Source: an uncultured Collinsella sp. (GTDB lineage Bacteria; Actinomycetota; Coriobacteriia; Coriobacteriales; Coriobacteriaceae). Taken from it: a stretch of DNA of 21,713 nt. The position numbers and the translations under genes are program-made. The stretch's first letter is position 1; each line of letters opens with the position of its first letter. The stretch is from contig URMR01000016.1 of the NCBI GenBank assembly GCA_900548935.1, positions 1 to 21,713 on the forward strand, read 5' to 3'. Shown here in pieces: positions 1-6,881 of the stretch. Below the pieces are notes generated by a model that was not told the DNA's origin, did not search any database, and was given only the letters and a program-made list of their open reading frames with translations.

Positions 1-671
1 CGGTATTTGGGCTGCTGTGGCTGCTTGTCGCGCCGTCGGCGGACGCCGTGCGTGCAGCAAGCGATGACGCCTCCGGTGACTCCGCGCCGACGGCGGGCGC
101 TTTTGGAACGGTGGCCAAGATGCCGATGATTTGGCTTGTGGCGGTGCTGCTTGGAGTCGCCCTCGCGTCGGCTACGGCGTACTCCGGCTATTTGGTGTCG
201 GCGCTTGAGGTTTCGATCGAGCCGCAAACCGCTGGAGTCCTGGCTTCGTTTGTAACCCTCGGATCGATTGTCGGAAGCGTGGTCGGCCCCTATATGCGCG
301 CACAGTTTAAGGACTACCGTGCATTCATGGCTTTGTCGGCGGTTGTCGGGGGCGTGCTCATGTGGGCTGGGGAAGCTTTTATTTCCCAGTCATCGGTGGG
401 GCTGATGTTTGCGATCGGCATCGCGAGTGCCGTTGCCGGGCCTGTCGTCCAGTCGCTGCCGTACATGCTTCCCGGTGTGCGCGATGGCCTTGCGGGAAGC
501 GCTGGCGGTGTGGTGAGTACCGTCTCGCTGGGATTGACGTTTTTGATTCCCGTGGTGCTTTCTTACTGGATTGGCGAGAGCTACGAAACACTTCTTTTGG
601 GATGCTCCGTCCTGTTTGGCGCCACGGCGCTGGTGTCACCGCTTCTGCCCTCGCCCGATTCGCTTACGTAG
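1..671 (+). CDS. MFS transporter, C-terminal half (5' end outside window)
   Basis: The reading frame is open from the first bases of the window (codons in phase with position 3) to a TAG at 669-671, so the gene starts upstream. The visible part begins with the end of a hydrophobic segment, then a polar Ser/Asp/Ala-rich central loop (about 51-110), then six strongly hydrophobic segments separated by short basic loops such as MRAQFKDYRAF. That pattern, six helices after a hydrophilic loop, is the usual C-terminal half of a 12-helix major facilitator. The substrate cannot be read from the sequence. The ATG/GTG codons just inside the edge are not taken as starts because the frame continues through them. 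Family-level call is fairly secure; specificity is unknown. Confidence 0.75.
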   Translation, partial: VFGLLWLLVAPSADAVRAASDDASGDSAPTAGAFGTVAKMPMIWLVAVLLGVALASATAYSGYLVSALEVSIEPQTAGVLASFVTLGSIVGSVVGPYMRAQFKDYRAFMALSAVVGGVLMWAGEAFISQSSVGLMFAIGIASAVAGPVVQSLPYMLPGVRDGLAGSAGGVVSTVSLGLTFLIPVVLSYWIGESYETLLLGCSVLFGATALVSPLLPSPDSLT

Positions 672-725
672 TGCCATGCCCCGTTTGTTCGATGCCGGTT
701 GGCAAAATACTAGGAGTTGATTTAC

Positions 726-1187
726 TTGACGTTGAAAAAGAGCACCGTCGTGACGATCCTCAATGGTATCGTCAACCCTCTACTCATGTGTTCGTTTTTG
801 CCGATTATCGAGGGAAAGGCTGCACTCGATTTTCAAGGCGTTACCGGCTTTTGGGGACAGCTTGCCTTAGCCATTGCCATTGCACAAATTGTGAGCTTTA
901 TGCCGCCCTTTGGTAAAACCGTCGGCATGTGCGTCGAGTTTTTTGGCTTTGAGCCAGGTACTCCCGGCGCGCGCATCTGCGGAACCGTTGTGGGCGCTAC
1001 ACTGCTCTTTTGCCTTATCGGACTGTTTGAGATTGCTTTTCAGACGGGCTTTGGCGTGGTCAATGGCATGCCTTATTTTTCGCGCTGGGCACGTCTTGTG
1101 ACGGGCGGCTGGGCGTTTGTTGTTGTGGGCGGCTTGTTGTTTGACCCCTTTGCCGCGTCGATTGCCGCTAAGGTGGCGGGCGAATAG
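726..1187 (+). CDS. Small integral membrane protein, unrecognised family
   Basis: A 153-residue hydrophobic protein with about four predicted membrane segments (around residues 7-27, 39-60, 84-108 and 122-145). I do not recognise the family. The start is uncertain: AGGAG at 712-716 abuts a TTG at 717 but lies 9 bases before the in-frame TTG at 726, so 726 is preferred; a further in-frame TTG is at 732. The conserved-looking loop between the second and third segments (MPPFGKTVGMCVEFFG) carries Pro, Gly and Lys and would be the part to test in family searches. It lies 54 bases after the MFS gene on the same strand, so the two may be co-transcribed. Confidence 0.6.
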   Translation: MTLKKSTVVTILNGIVNPLLMCSFLPIIEGKAALDFQGVTGFWGQLALAIAIAQIVSFMPPFGKTVGMCVEFFGFEPGTPGARICGTVVGATLLFCLIGLFEIAFQTGFGVVNGMPYFSRWARLVTGGWAFVVVGGLLFDPFAASIAAKVAGE

Positions 1188-1236
1188 AGCTTGGTGCCGC
1201 TTGTGCAGCGGGCGTAACAGACGAATGGCTGTCGGG

Positions 1237-1268
1237 GCCGACCGGGGGACTGGTCGGCTTCTATTTTG
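1237..1268 (+). terminator. Probable intrinsic terminator after the small membrane protein
   Basis: A perfect 7-bp stem GCCGACC (1237-1243) / GGTCGGC (1252-1258) with an 8-base loop, followed by the T-rich stretch TTCTATTTT. It sits 50 bases after the stop at 1187 and before the ECF gene, so it would separate the two units. Confidence 0.5.
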
Positions 1269-1311
1269 CGCGTGCTACCATGTACGGGCATTTGTCTGAT
1301 GGAGGCTGCCG

Positions 1312-2010
1312 TTGTCGCGTGCATTGCAACATATGGAGATCCCGCTGCTGCTGGCGGTGCCGGCGGTGATGGCTGCGGCGTTGCTGGCGGGCGTTGAGCA
1401 GGCGGCGCTTGCCATGCTGGTTGTGGTGGCGCTCGTGCTTGCGCTGTTCTTTGCGGGCTATGAGGCATCGCGTCCAGGCCTGCGTCAGATTATGCCCACG
1501 CTGGTGCTGGCGGCGTTGGCCGCGGCGGGGCGCATCCTGTTCGGGCCCATTCCCGACTTTAAGCCCGTGAGTGCCATCGCCATTATCGCGGGGGCGACGC
1601 TTGGCCGACGCAACGGCTTTATGGTTGGCGCGTTGGCGGCGTTGACCAGCAATTTCTTTTTTGGTCAGGGCATGTGGACGCCATGGCAGATGTATGCCTG
1701 GGGTCTGGTGGGCTATATCGGTGGCGCACTGGCGCATGCGGGTGCGTTTGACCGCGCCGATGGCACCGTGCGCATGCCGGCGCTGCTGGCGTATGGCTTT
1801 GCTTCGTGCCTGCTCTATGGCGTCGTGATCAACGCGTATGACATTATCGGCTTTGTGCAGCCGCTCGCGTGGGCGGGCGCCGTGGCGCGCCTTGCTACGG
1901 CAGTGCCGTTCGATATCACACACGGCCTTGCGACCTGCGTGTTTTTGGCTGCCCTGTACAAGCCGTGGTGCCGCCGCATCAACCGTGTTGTCGTGAAATA
2001 CGGGCTGTAG
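1312..2010 (+). CDS. ECF transporter S component (substrate-binding membrane subunit)
   Basis: A 232-residue protein with about six membrane helices. The segment around residues 85-145 (GATLGRRNGFMVGALAALTS, then NFFFGQGMWTPWQMYAWGLV) matches the pattern of energy-coupling-factor S components: a Gly-rich helix followed by an aromatic Trp-Pro-Trp-rich loop. Such proteins capture a vitamin or other small molecule and pair with a shared EcfA/EcfA'/EcfT module, none of which is encoded nearby. The TTG start is supported by GGAGG at 1301-1305, six bases upstream. The ligand cannot be assigned; cobalamin/queuosine/riboflavin-type S components share this fold. A T-rich terminator hairpin inside the downstream repeat (2366-2400) could end the transcript. 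Confidence 0.75.
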   Translation: MSRALQHMEIPLLLAVPAVMAAALLAGVEQAALAMLVVVALVLALFFAGYEASRPGLRQIMPTLVLAALAAAGRILFGPIPDFKPVSAIAIIAGATLGRRNGFMVGALAALTSNFFFGQGMWTPWQMYAWGLVGYIGGALAHAGAFDRADGTVRMPALLAYGFASCLLYGVVINAYDIIGFVQPLAWAGAVARLATAVPFDITHGLATCVFLAALYKPWCRRINRVVVKYGL

Positions 2011-2054
2011 GGCAGGCTGCGCCGGGACAAGAACCAATACTGCTACGGTGCCAT

Positions 2055-2212
2055 TTCAAAACCATGCCGGTTTACGGGGCCAGATTGGCATAGACCGACC
2101 ATACCGTCATTTTTCGAAAATAGGCGAGTCGTCTACCTGCGGTTTTATTATTCCCAAGTTGCGTGTGGTTGGAGGTTCACGATTTAGCCCCGTAAACCGG
2201 CATGGTTTTGAA
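2055..2212. repeat. Palindromic intergenic element A (26-bp perfect inverted repeat arms)
   Basis: Arms at 2055-2080 and 2187-2212 are perfect reverse complements over 26 bases. The 106-base interior contains CTACCTGCGGTTTT and a GTGTGGTTGGAGG stretch. Read on the minus strand, the element aligns along much of its length with element C (17344-17497), including a shared GTGCCATTTCAAAAC flank (2049-2063 here; the complement at 17492-17506). Confidence 0.85.
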
Positions 2213-2249
2213 CGGGCCGGCCTATATGGCTGTCGTCACTGACCTCAGA

Positions 2250-2296
2250 GGGCCAAAATGATCCGTTCCCCCCCGTCCCTAAGGGGTCGTTGGGGG
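2250..2296 (+). repeat. Repeat module X, copy 1
   Basis: About 47 bases beginning GGGCCAAAATGATCCGTT, then a C-rich tract and a run of G. It matches copy 2 at 2489-2536 in the same orientation, and copies at 17521-17563 and, less well, 17763-17801 in the opposite orientation. Confidence 0.7.
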
Positions 2297-2301
2297 TGCT
2301 C

Positions 2302-2461
2302 GCCACGAAACCGGGCCATCTACTACGTTTAACCCGATACCCCCAACCACACCCGCATTTCATGAAAAACCGCAGGCTTTCTACCTGCGGTTTTCTTTTT
2401 GCATAGTTCGTTGTGGTTGAGGGCGGTGGCCTAAACGTAGTAGATGGATGCGTTTCGTGGC
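2302..2461. repeat. Palindromic intergenic element B
   Basis: Imperfect 30-bp arms at 2302-2331 and 2432-2461, each with GCCACGAAAC and the core CCATCTACTACGTTTA (or complement). A second inner complementarity pairs the CCCCAACCAC side with GTGGTTGAGGG. A central hairpin is AAAACCGCAGG (2366-2376) / CCTGCGGTTTT (2384-2394). Element D (17591-17750) has the same arms and core. Copies of module X flank it as direct repeats. Confidence 0.85.
2366..2400 (+). terminator. Intrinsic terminator formed by the core of element B
   Basis: An 11-bp perfect stem (2366-2376 / 2384-2394) with a 7-base loop runs into TTTTCTTTTT on the plus strand. In this orientation it would terminate transcripts from the ECF S-component gene, although it is 356 bases beyond that stop codon. 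Confidence 0.5.
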
Positions 2462-2488
2462 GGGCGGATCATGCGGATGCCCCCACGA

Positions 2489-2536
2489 GGCCCAAAATCA
2501 TCCGTTTTCCTCCGTCCCCGAGGGATCAGCTGGGGG
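2489..2536 (+). repeat. Repeat module X, copy 2
   Basis: About 48 bases beginning GGCCCAAAATCATCCGTT and ending in GGGGG directly against the exonuclease III stop codon (complement of CTA at 2537-2539). It is a direct repeat of copy 1, so element B sits between two same-orientation copies. Confidence 0.7.
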
Positions 2537-3355
2537 CTAGAGCTCCAGGGCGAGGGTGACGGGGCAGTGGTCGCTGCCGAAGATGTCGCCGCGGATGCCG
2601 GTGTCGCGTACGTTGCCGGCGATCGTGTCGCTCACCAGGAAGTAGTCGATGCGCCAGCCGGCGTTGTTCTTGCGGGCGTTAAAACGATAACTCCACCAGC
2701 TGTAGACGCCCTCGACGTCGGGGTTTGCCGCGCGCCAGGTATCGGTGAAGCCGGCGTTGAGCAGTTCTGTAAACTTGCCGCGCTCCTCGTCCGAAAAGCC
2801 GGCGTTGCCGCGGTTGGACTTGGGGTTCTTAAGGTCGATCTCCTCATGCGCCACGTTAAAGTCGCCGCAGGTTACGACGGGCTTACCGGTCTCGCGTTCA
2901 AGTGCGCTCAAAAAGTCGCGATAGGCATCGTCCCAGGCCATGCGCACGTCGATGCGGGCGAGTTCGTTTTGCGCGTTGGGTGTATAGACATCCACAAACC
3001 AAAACTTGTCGAACTCGAGCGCGCAGACGCGGCCCTCGGTTGCGGCTTGGGCGACGAGCTCGGCCGCCTCGCCCTCGCCGGCGTAGGGTAGCAGCGCGTC
3101 GGCGCGTAGCACGCGCAGCGGTTCCTGGCGGCTAAAGACCGCAGTGCCCGAATAGCCTTTACGCTCGGCGTAGCTCCAGGTTTGATGATAGCCGGGCAGG
3201 TCAATATCGACCTGGCCCTCCTGCAGCTTGGTCTCCTGCAGCGCCAGGATATCGACGTCGAGTTCTTGCGCGATCTGGATAAAGCTCGGGTCCTTTTTGA
3301 GCACGGCGCGCAGGCCGTTGACGTTCCACGAGGCGAAAGTGTAAGTCTGAGGCAT
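2537..3355 (-). CDS. xth: Exodeoxyribonuclease III (AP endonuclease, ExoIII/ExoA family)
   Basis: A 272-residue protein, a normal length for the family. It hydrolyses the 5' side of abasic sites and degrades 3' ends during base excision repair. Visible motifs in order: WNVNGLRA (10-17), LQETK with metal-binding Glu41, YTPNAQ (catalytic Tyr124), CGDFNVAHEEIDL (Asp165 and Asn167), a lesion-recognition loop NPKSNRGNAGFSDEER, GWRIDYFLVS (233-242), and GSDHCPV with the catalytic Asp262-His263 pair. All active-site residues expected for the ExoIII fold are present. The start is the ATG at 3353-3355, preceded on the minus strand by GAAAGGA seven bases away. It is divergent from the Sir2 gene across a 136-bp spacer; the downstream side is repeat module X2. 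Confidence 0.95.
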   Translation of the reverse strand: MPQTYTFASWNVNGLRAVLKKDPSFIQIAQELDVDILALQETKLQEGQVDIDLPGYHQTWSYAERKGYSGTAVFSRQEPLRVLRADALLPYAGEGEAAELVAQAATEGRVCALEFDKFWFVDVYTPNAQNELARIDVRMAWDDAYRDFLSALERETGKPVVTCGDFNVAHEEIDLKNPKSNRGNAGFSDEERGKFTELLNAGFTDTWRAANPDVEGVYSWWSYRFNARKNNAGWRIDYFLVSDTIAGNVRDTGIRGDIFGSDHCPVTLALEL

Positions 3356-3491
3356 GGTGTCCTTTCGACGGGGTTGGCAGGCTTAAGATTAGCGCAACAG
3401 GGGCGGTGGTGGGCTCCGCGCGTGCTGACCCAAAGGCCGCATGCTGGGACGTCGCCCGACGCTGCCCGACCAACAAGGACGGAGGACTCAT

Positions 3492-4244
3492 ATGACGCAG
3501 GCAATAACGGATCCCAAGCAGGCCTCCGCCGCGCTGGCGGAGCTGTTCGGTGCCCACAAGCGCGTGGTCTTCTTTGGCGGCGCGGGTGTTTCCACGGCGA
3601 GCGGCATCCCCGATTTCCGCAGCGTGGATGGCCTGTATCACCAGCAGTTTGCCTATCCGCCCGAGACCATGCTCTCGCATAGCTTTTACGAAGCGCACCC
3701 GGCCGAGTTCTTCGACTTCTACCGTACCAAGATGATCGCGCTTGGCGCCAAGCCCAACCGCTGCCACACCAAGCTGGCCGAGCTGGAGCGCGCCGGCAAG
3801 CTAAATGCCGTGGTGACGCAAAATATCGACGGCCTGCATCAGATGGCAGGCTCGCAGCGCGTGTTCGAGCTGCACGGATCGGTCCATCGCAACATTTGCC
3901 AGTCGTGCGGCGAGGTCTATAGCGCCGAGTGGATTTGCTCGCGCGAGCACGAGGACGCCGCGGGCGTGCCCGTGTGTCCTGCGTGCGGTGGGCGCATCAA
4001 GCCCGATGTGGTGCTCTACGAGGAGCCGCTCGACGAGCACGTGCTGACCGGCGCCGTTGCCGCCATCGCCGCGGCCGATGCCCTCATTGTGGGCGGGACC
4101 TCGCTCGTGGTGTATCCGGCGGCGGGCCTCACTCGTTACTTTACCGGCGATACGCTGGCCATTTGCAATCTTGCTCCCACCGATCAGGATACAAATGCCG
4201 ACCTGCTGATTTCTTGCGACATCGCGGCCGCGTTTGCGTTCTAG
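3492..4244 (+). CDS. cobB: Sir2-family NAD-dependent protein deacylase (sirtuin)
   Basis: A 250-residue sirtuin that would remove acetyl (or other acyl) groups from lysine using NAD+. Motifs: GAGVSTASGIPDFRS (30-44, NAD binding), QNIDGLH (110-116), catalytic His128 in ELHGSVH, and a zinc site from Cys136-x2-Cys139 and Cys162-x2-Cys165, followed by GGTSLVVYPAAGL and a C-terminal nucleotide-binding segment. The pattern FYRTKM after the HSFYEAHP stretch resembles the small bacterial Sir2 deacetylases rather than the Tyr-x-x-Arg desuccinylases. ATG 3492 is chosen because GGAGG (3481-3485) is six bases upstream; the frame is open further upstream but without a comparable site. It lies 94 bases before folPK on the same strand. 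Confidence 0.93.
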   Translation: MTQAITDPKQASAALAELFGAHKRVVFFGGAGVSTASGIPDFRSVDGLYHQQFAYPPETMLSHSFYEAHPAEFFDFYRTKMIALGAKPNRCHTKLAELERAGKLNAVVTQNIDGLHQMAGSQRVFELHGSVHRNICQSCGEVYSAEWICSREHEDAAGVPVCPACGGRIKPDVVLYEEPLDEHVLTGAVAAIAAADALIVGGTSLVVYPAAGLTRYFTGDTLAICNLAPTDQDTNADLLISCDIAAAFAF

Positions 4245-4264
4245 CCCGTGTGCGCGGATACAAT
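4234..4264 (+). promoter_or_regulatory. Candidate promoter for folPK
   Basis: A good -10 (TACAAT, 4259-4264) with a weak -35 (TTGCGT, 4234-4239) at a long 19-base spacing, overlapping the end of the Sir2 gene. The transcript would carry a GC-rich leader hairpin. Confidence 0.33.
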
Positions 4265-4286
4265 AGAAAAACTGATTGCAAAGCGA

Positions 4287-4326
4287 CCCCGCCGCCTGCG
4301 CCCAAGCGCAGCGGCGCGGGCATTTT
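4287..4326 (+). other. GC-rich leader hairpin followed by TTTT, before folPK
   Basis: CCCGCCGCCTGCGC and GCGCAGCGGCGCGGG can pair with small bulges around a CCAA loop, followed by CATTTT. It ends one base before the folPK ribosome-binding site (AGGAGG, 4327-4332). It could be a terminator for Sir2, a leaky attenuator, or simply a leader hairpin; the T-run is short. Confidence 0.4.
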
Positions 4327-4338
4327 AGGAGGATGTTC

Positions 4339-6081
4339 ATGGCGAACGATAGCAAGACATGGCGGTGCGGAAAGTACGAGCTCAGCTTTGACCGTCCGCG
4401 CATCATGGGCGTCCTCAACGTGACGCCCGATTCGTTTAGCGACGGCGGGGAGCACTTCGACCCGGATGCCGCCATCGAGTACGGCTTGGCGATGCTCGAC
4501 GCCGGCGCCGACATCATCGACGTGGGCGGCGAGTCCACGCGCCCTGGTTTTACCCCGGTCAACCCCGACGAGGAGGCTCGCCGCGTGCTGCCCGTTGTGC
4601 GCGCGCTGGCCAAAGAGGGTGCCATCGTCTCGATCGACACGCGCCACGTGGCGGTTGCCAAGGCGGCCGTGCGCTGCGGTGCCTCGATCGTCAACGACGT
4701 GACGGGCTTCACCGACCCCAAGATGGTCGAGTTTGTCGCGACGAGCACCTGCGGCGTTATCGTGATGCACGCCGGCGAGGTCGCGGCGCCCACCCGCACG
4801 CATGCAACGGTGCAGCTCGATACCTCTGCCGCGGCGTTTGTTGCCGAGAAGGCGCGCGAGGCGGCTGCCGAGGCCGCGCGTGAGGCCGAGAAGCCGGCTC
4901 GCCGCCGTCGCGGCAAGTTGCTGGGCGAGCCTAAGTCGGAGGCCAAGCTTCCGGGCGGCGTGGTGCAGCCCTCGTTGCCGTTTGGCGAACCGGAGCCCAC
5001 GTCCGAGCCTGCAAGCGAGCAGGAGACGCCGGCCGCCGAGCAGGCTGCTGCCGCCGAGACCGTTGCGCCCGCGCCCGAGGCTGCGCCCGAGGCCACCGAG
5101 GCCGCATCGGAGTCCAATGACCGCCTGGCCGCCATGATGCGCCGCAGCGCCCGCCGCGAGGAGGCCTACGTGCCCACCTCGCAGCTTCGCCGCTTTACCT
5201 TGCCCGATTCGGCGCCCATCATGCGCCGCGTCATGGGCTTTCTGTCCGATCAGGCCCGCGCACTCATCCACGCCGGCGTGTCGCGCGACCGCATCTGCAT
5301 CGATCCGGGCCCGGGCTTTGGTAAGTCGGCTAACGAGGACATCGTCATCCAGCGCGAGACTGCCAAGATGGCGTCACTGGGCTATCCGCTCATGTGCGCC
5401 GTGTCGCGCAAGCGCTTTGTGGGCGCTGTCTCGGGCGTGACCGAGGCCGCCGAGCGCGATGCCGCCACGTTTGGCGTGTGCCTGGGCGCCATCCAGGCCG
5501 GTGCCAACATCGTGCGCGTGCACGACGTCACCGGTTTTGCGCAGTTCCTGAACGGTTACTGGGCTGTCGCCAAACCGCAGCCGCGCCGTGCGTTTGTGGC
5601 CGTGGGCTCCAACCTGGGGCATCGTTGCGACAACATCCGCGCCGCACGCGACATGATCGCCGAGATCCCGCTCACCTGCGTGTCCAACTGCTCGCGCATC
5701 TACGAGAGCGAGCCGGCCTACGAGACGCGCCAGGACGCGTTTGCCAACGCCGTCATCGAGATTAAGACCGAGCTGGCGCCGTTGGTGCTGCTCGACGAGC
5801 TCATGAAGATTGAGACCGAGCTGGGGCGCGACCGCTCCAAAAAGGCCAAGGCAAACGGCCCGCGCACCATCGACTTGGACCTGCTGTGGATGGACGGCGA
5901 GACCCATGGCGGCAAGAAGCTGCGCCTGCCGCATCCGCTCATTGGCGAGCGCGACTTTGTGCTGGTGCCGCTCGAGGACCTGATGCACGATCCAGCGCGG
6001 TTCTTCCGCTACAACGGCGTCGAGGTTAAGGAGCCCGAGGATCGCGTGGGCCATATCGTGGGCGAATTGGGGCGTATGTAG
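4339..6081 (+). CDS. folP-folK: Bifunctional dihydropteroate synthase / HPPK with a long inserted linker
   Basis: A 580-residue fusion for two consecutive folate-synthesis steps: pyrophosphorylation of 6-hydroxymethyl-dihydropterin (HPPK) and its condensation with p-aminobenzoate (DHPS). DHPS: MGVLNVTPDSFSDGG (23-37), GGESTRPG, SIDTRH, VNDVTGF, VMHAGE (142-147), then IDPGPGFGKS (321-330), SRKRFVG (356-362) and RVHDVTG. Between residues ~150 and ~290, where DHPS normally has a short loop, there is a low-complexity stretch rich in Ala, Glu, Pro and Arg. HPPK occupies 416-565: FVAVGSNLG, SRIYESEPAY, GRDRSKKAKANGPRTIDLDL and HPLIGERDFVLVPLE, all key motifs intact. The start at 4339 is set by AGGAGG (4327-4332) six bases upstream; the in-frame ATG at 4333 is too close. 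No folE or folB is in the window. The next gene begins directly after the stop. Confidence 0.93.
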   Translation: MANDSKTWRCGKYELSFDRPRIMGVLNVTPDSFSDGGEHFDPDAAIEYGLAMLDAGADIIDVGGESTRPGFTPVNPDEEARRVLPVVRALAKEGAIVSIDTRHVAVAKAAVRCGASIVNDVTGFTDPKMVEFVATSTCGVIVMHAGEVAAPTRTHATVQLDTSAAAFVAEKAREAAAEAAREAEKPARRRRGKLLGEPKSEAKLPGGVVQPSLPFGEPEPTSEPASEQETPAAEQAAAAETVAPAPEAAPEATEAASESNDRLAAMMRRSARREEAYVPTSQLRRFTLPDSAPIMRRVMGFLSDQARALIHAGVSRDRICIDPGPGFGKSANEDIVIQRETAKMASLGYPLMCAVSRKRFVGAVSGVTEAAERDAATFGVCLGAIQAGANIVRVHDVTGFAQFLNGYWAVAKPQPRRAFVAVGSNLGHRCDNIRAARDMIAEIPLTCVSNCSRIYESEPAYETRQDAFANAVIEIKTELAPLVLLDELMKIETELGRDRSKKAKANGPRTIDLDLLWMDGETHGGKKLRLPHPLIGERDFVLVPLEDLMHDPARFFRYNGVEVKEPEDRVGHIVGELGRM

Positions 6082-6783
6082 ATGATTGAGATGAATGTTG
6101 TAGCCGCCGGCACCGAGCTTGACGCCGCGCGCGACGCGGGCCGCGAGGGTGTGTCCGCGGGCTGGTGCGCTTGGAGCGCGGGCGAGGAGTCGTTGACGTT
6201 TTCGCTGGTCGTACGCCCGGATGTGAATATGCATGCCTTCCACGGCCTGCCGTTTGTGGCGGCGATGGGCATGATGGACGCGCTTGTGGGCACGGCGTCG
6301 GTGCCGGGGCTGGGCCTTGCCGGCAAGGTGGGCATTGAGTGGCCGAGCAATATCGTGTGCGGCGCGCCCGCGTTTGAGACGTCGTTCGCGCGCGTCGCCG
6401 TCAACGGCGGTGCTGGTGCCGCGGGCATGTTCGGTGCCGTGACGGTGGATGTTGAGCGTTCGGCGTTGAGCGAGCTCGGTGTGGACGTGGCCGACGAAGC
6501 GCTGATCGAGGCGCTGGCCGCCGCCGTGCTGACCCGTGTGGACACCTGGGCGGCTGTTGCCAACACGCCGCAGGGCGCTGCCGGTCCGCTGGCCCCCGTG
6601 CTGGGCGAGTACTTCGATATGGTGCCGCTGCTGGGACGCCAAGTTGCGGCGGTGTCGCCCAACGGTTTGCCGCTTGCGGTCGGTGTGTTTGCGGGTCTGG
6701 ACATCTGGGGTCGCGCGACCATCAAGACCGATGCCGGCGAGCAGGAGTTTCCGCCCGAGGCCGTACGGATTCGCGGGCTGTAA
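6082..6783 (+). CDS. Divergent biotin-protein-ligase-like protein (BirA catalytic-fold relative)
   Basis: A 233-residue protein resembling the catalytic plus C-terminal SH3-like domains of biotin protein ligase. The order SLVVRP, GLPFVAAMGMMDAL, IEWPSN (85-90), a small beta-rich segment, a helix ending RVDTW, and a final GRQV...FAGLDIWGRATI...EAVRIRG follows that family. Key residues are missing: the biotin-loop GRGRxGR is replaced by GREGVSAGWCAW, KWPND reads EWPSN, and the catalytic Lys of RKLAGIL is absent (GAPAFETSF). There is no N-terminal DNA-binding domain. It may be an inactive or repurposed homologue. The ATG follows the folPK stop with no gap, indicating translational coupling; an in-frame ATG at 6091 is an alternative. 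birA and coaX are neighbours in many genomes, and coaX is convergent here, which supports the family call. Confidence 0.6.
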   Translation: MIEMNVVAAGTELDAARDAGREGVSAGWCAWSAGEESLTFSLVVRPDVNMHAFHGLPFVAAMGMMDALVGTASVPGLGLAGKVGIEWPSNIVCGAPAFETSFARVAVNGGAGAAGMFGAVTVDVERSALSELGVDVADEALIEALAAAVLTRVDTWAAVANTPQGAAGPLAPVLGEYFDMVPLLGRQVAAVSPNGLPLAVGVFAGLDIWGRATIKTDAGEQEFPPEAVRIRGL

Positions 6784-6822
6784 CGCGAGGCGCCCGCGTT
6801 CAAAGATAACGATGACAACAGA

Positions 6823-6855
6823 AGCTCTCCTCGGCTTGCACCGGGGAGGGCTTTT
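6823..6855 (+). terminator. Intrinsic terminator of the Sir2-folPK-BPL-like unit
   Basis: A 12-base stem AGCTCTCCTCGG (6823-6834) / CCGGGGAGGGCT (6841-6852), with one wobble and one mismatch, a 6-base loop and a following run of T. It lies 39 bases after the stop at 6783. Confidence 0.75.
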
Positions 6856-6881
6856 GCGTGACTGCAGGGCGGCATCTCGGT

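Larger units (their letters stand above)
2011..2536. other. Gene-free intergenic region made of palindromic repeats
   Basis: No plausible gene is present between the convergent ECF S-component and exonuclease III genes. The stretch holds palindromic element A (2055-2212), module X1 (2250-2296), palindromic element B (2302-2461) and module X2 (2489-2536), annotated separately. X2 ends directly at the exonuclease stop codon, so essentially the whole spacer is repeat-derived. Confidence 0.8.

Noticed and set aside
2444..3091. Plus-strand frame overlapping the exonuclease III gene
   Set aside because: Antisense to an intact ExoIII and starting inside repeat DNA; no ribosome-binding site.
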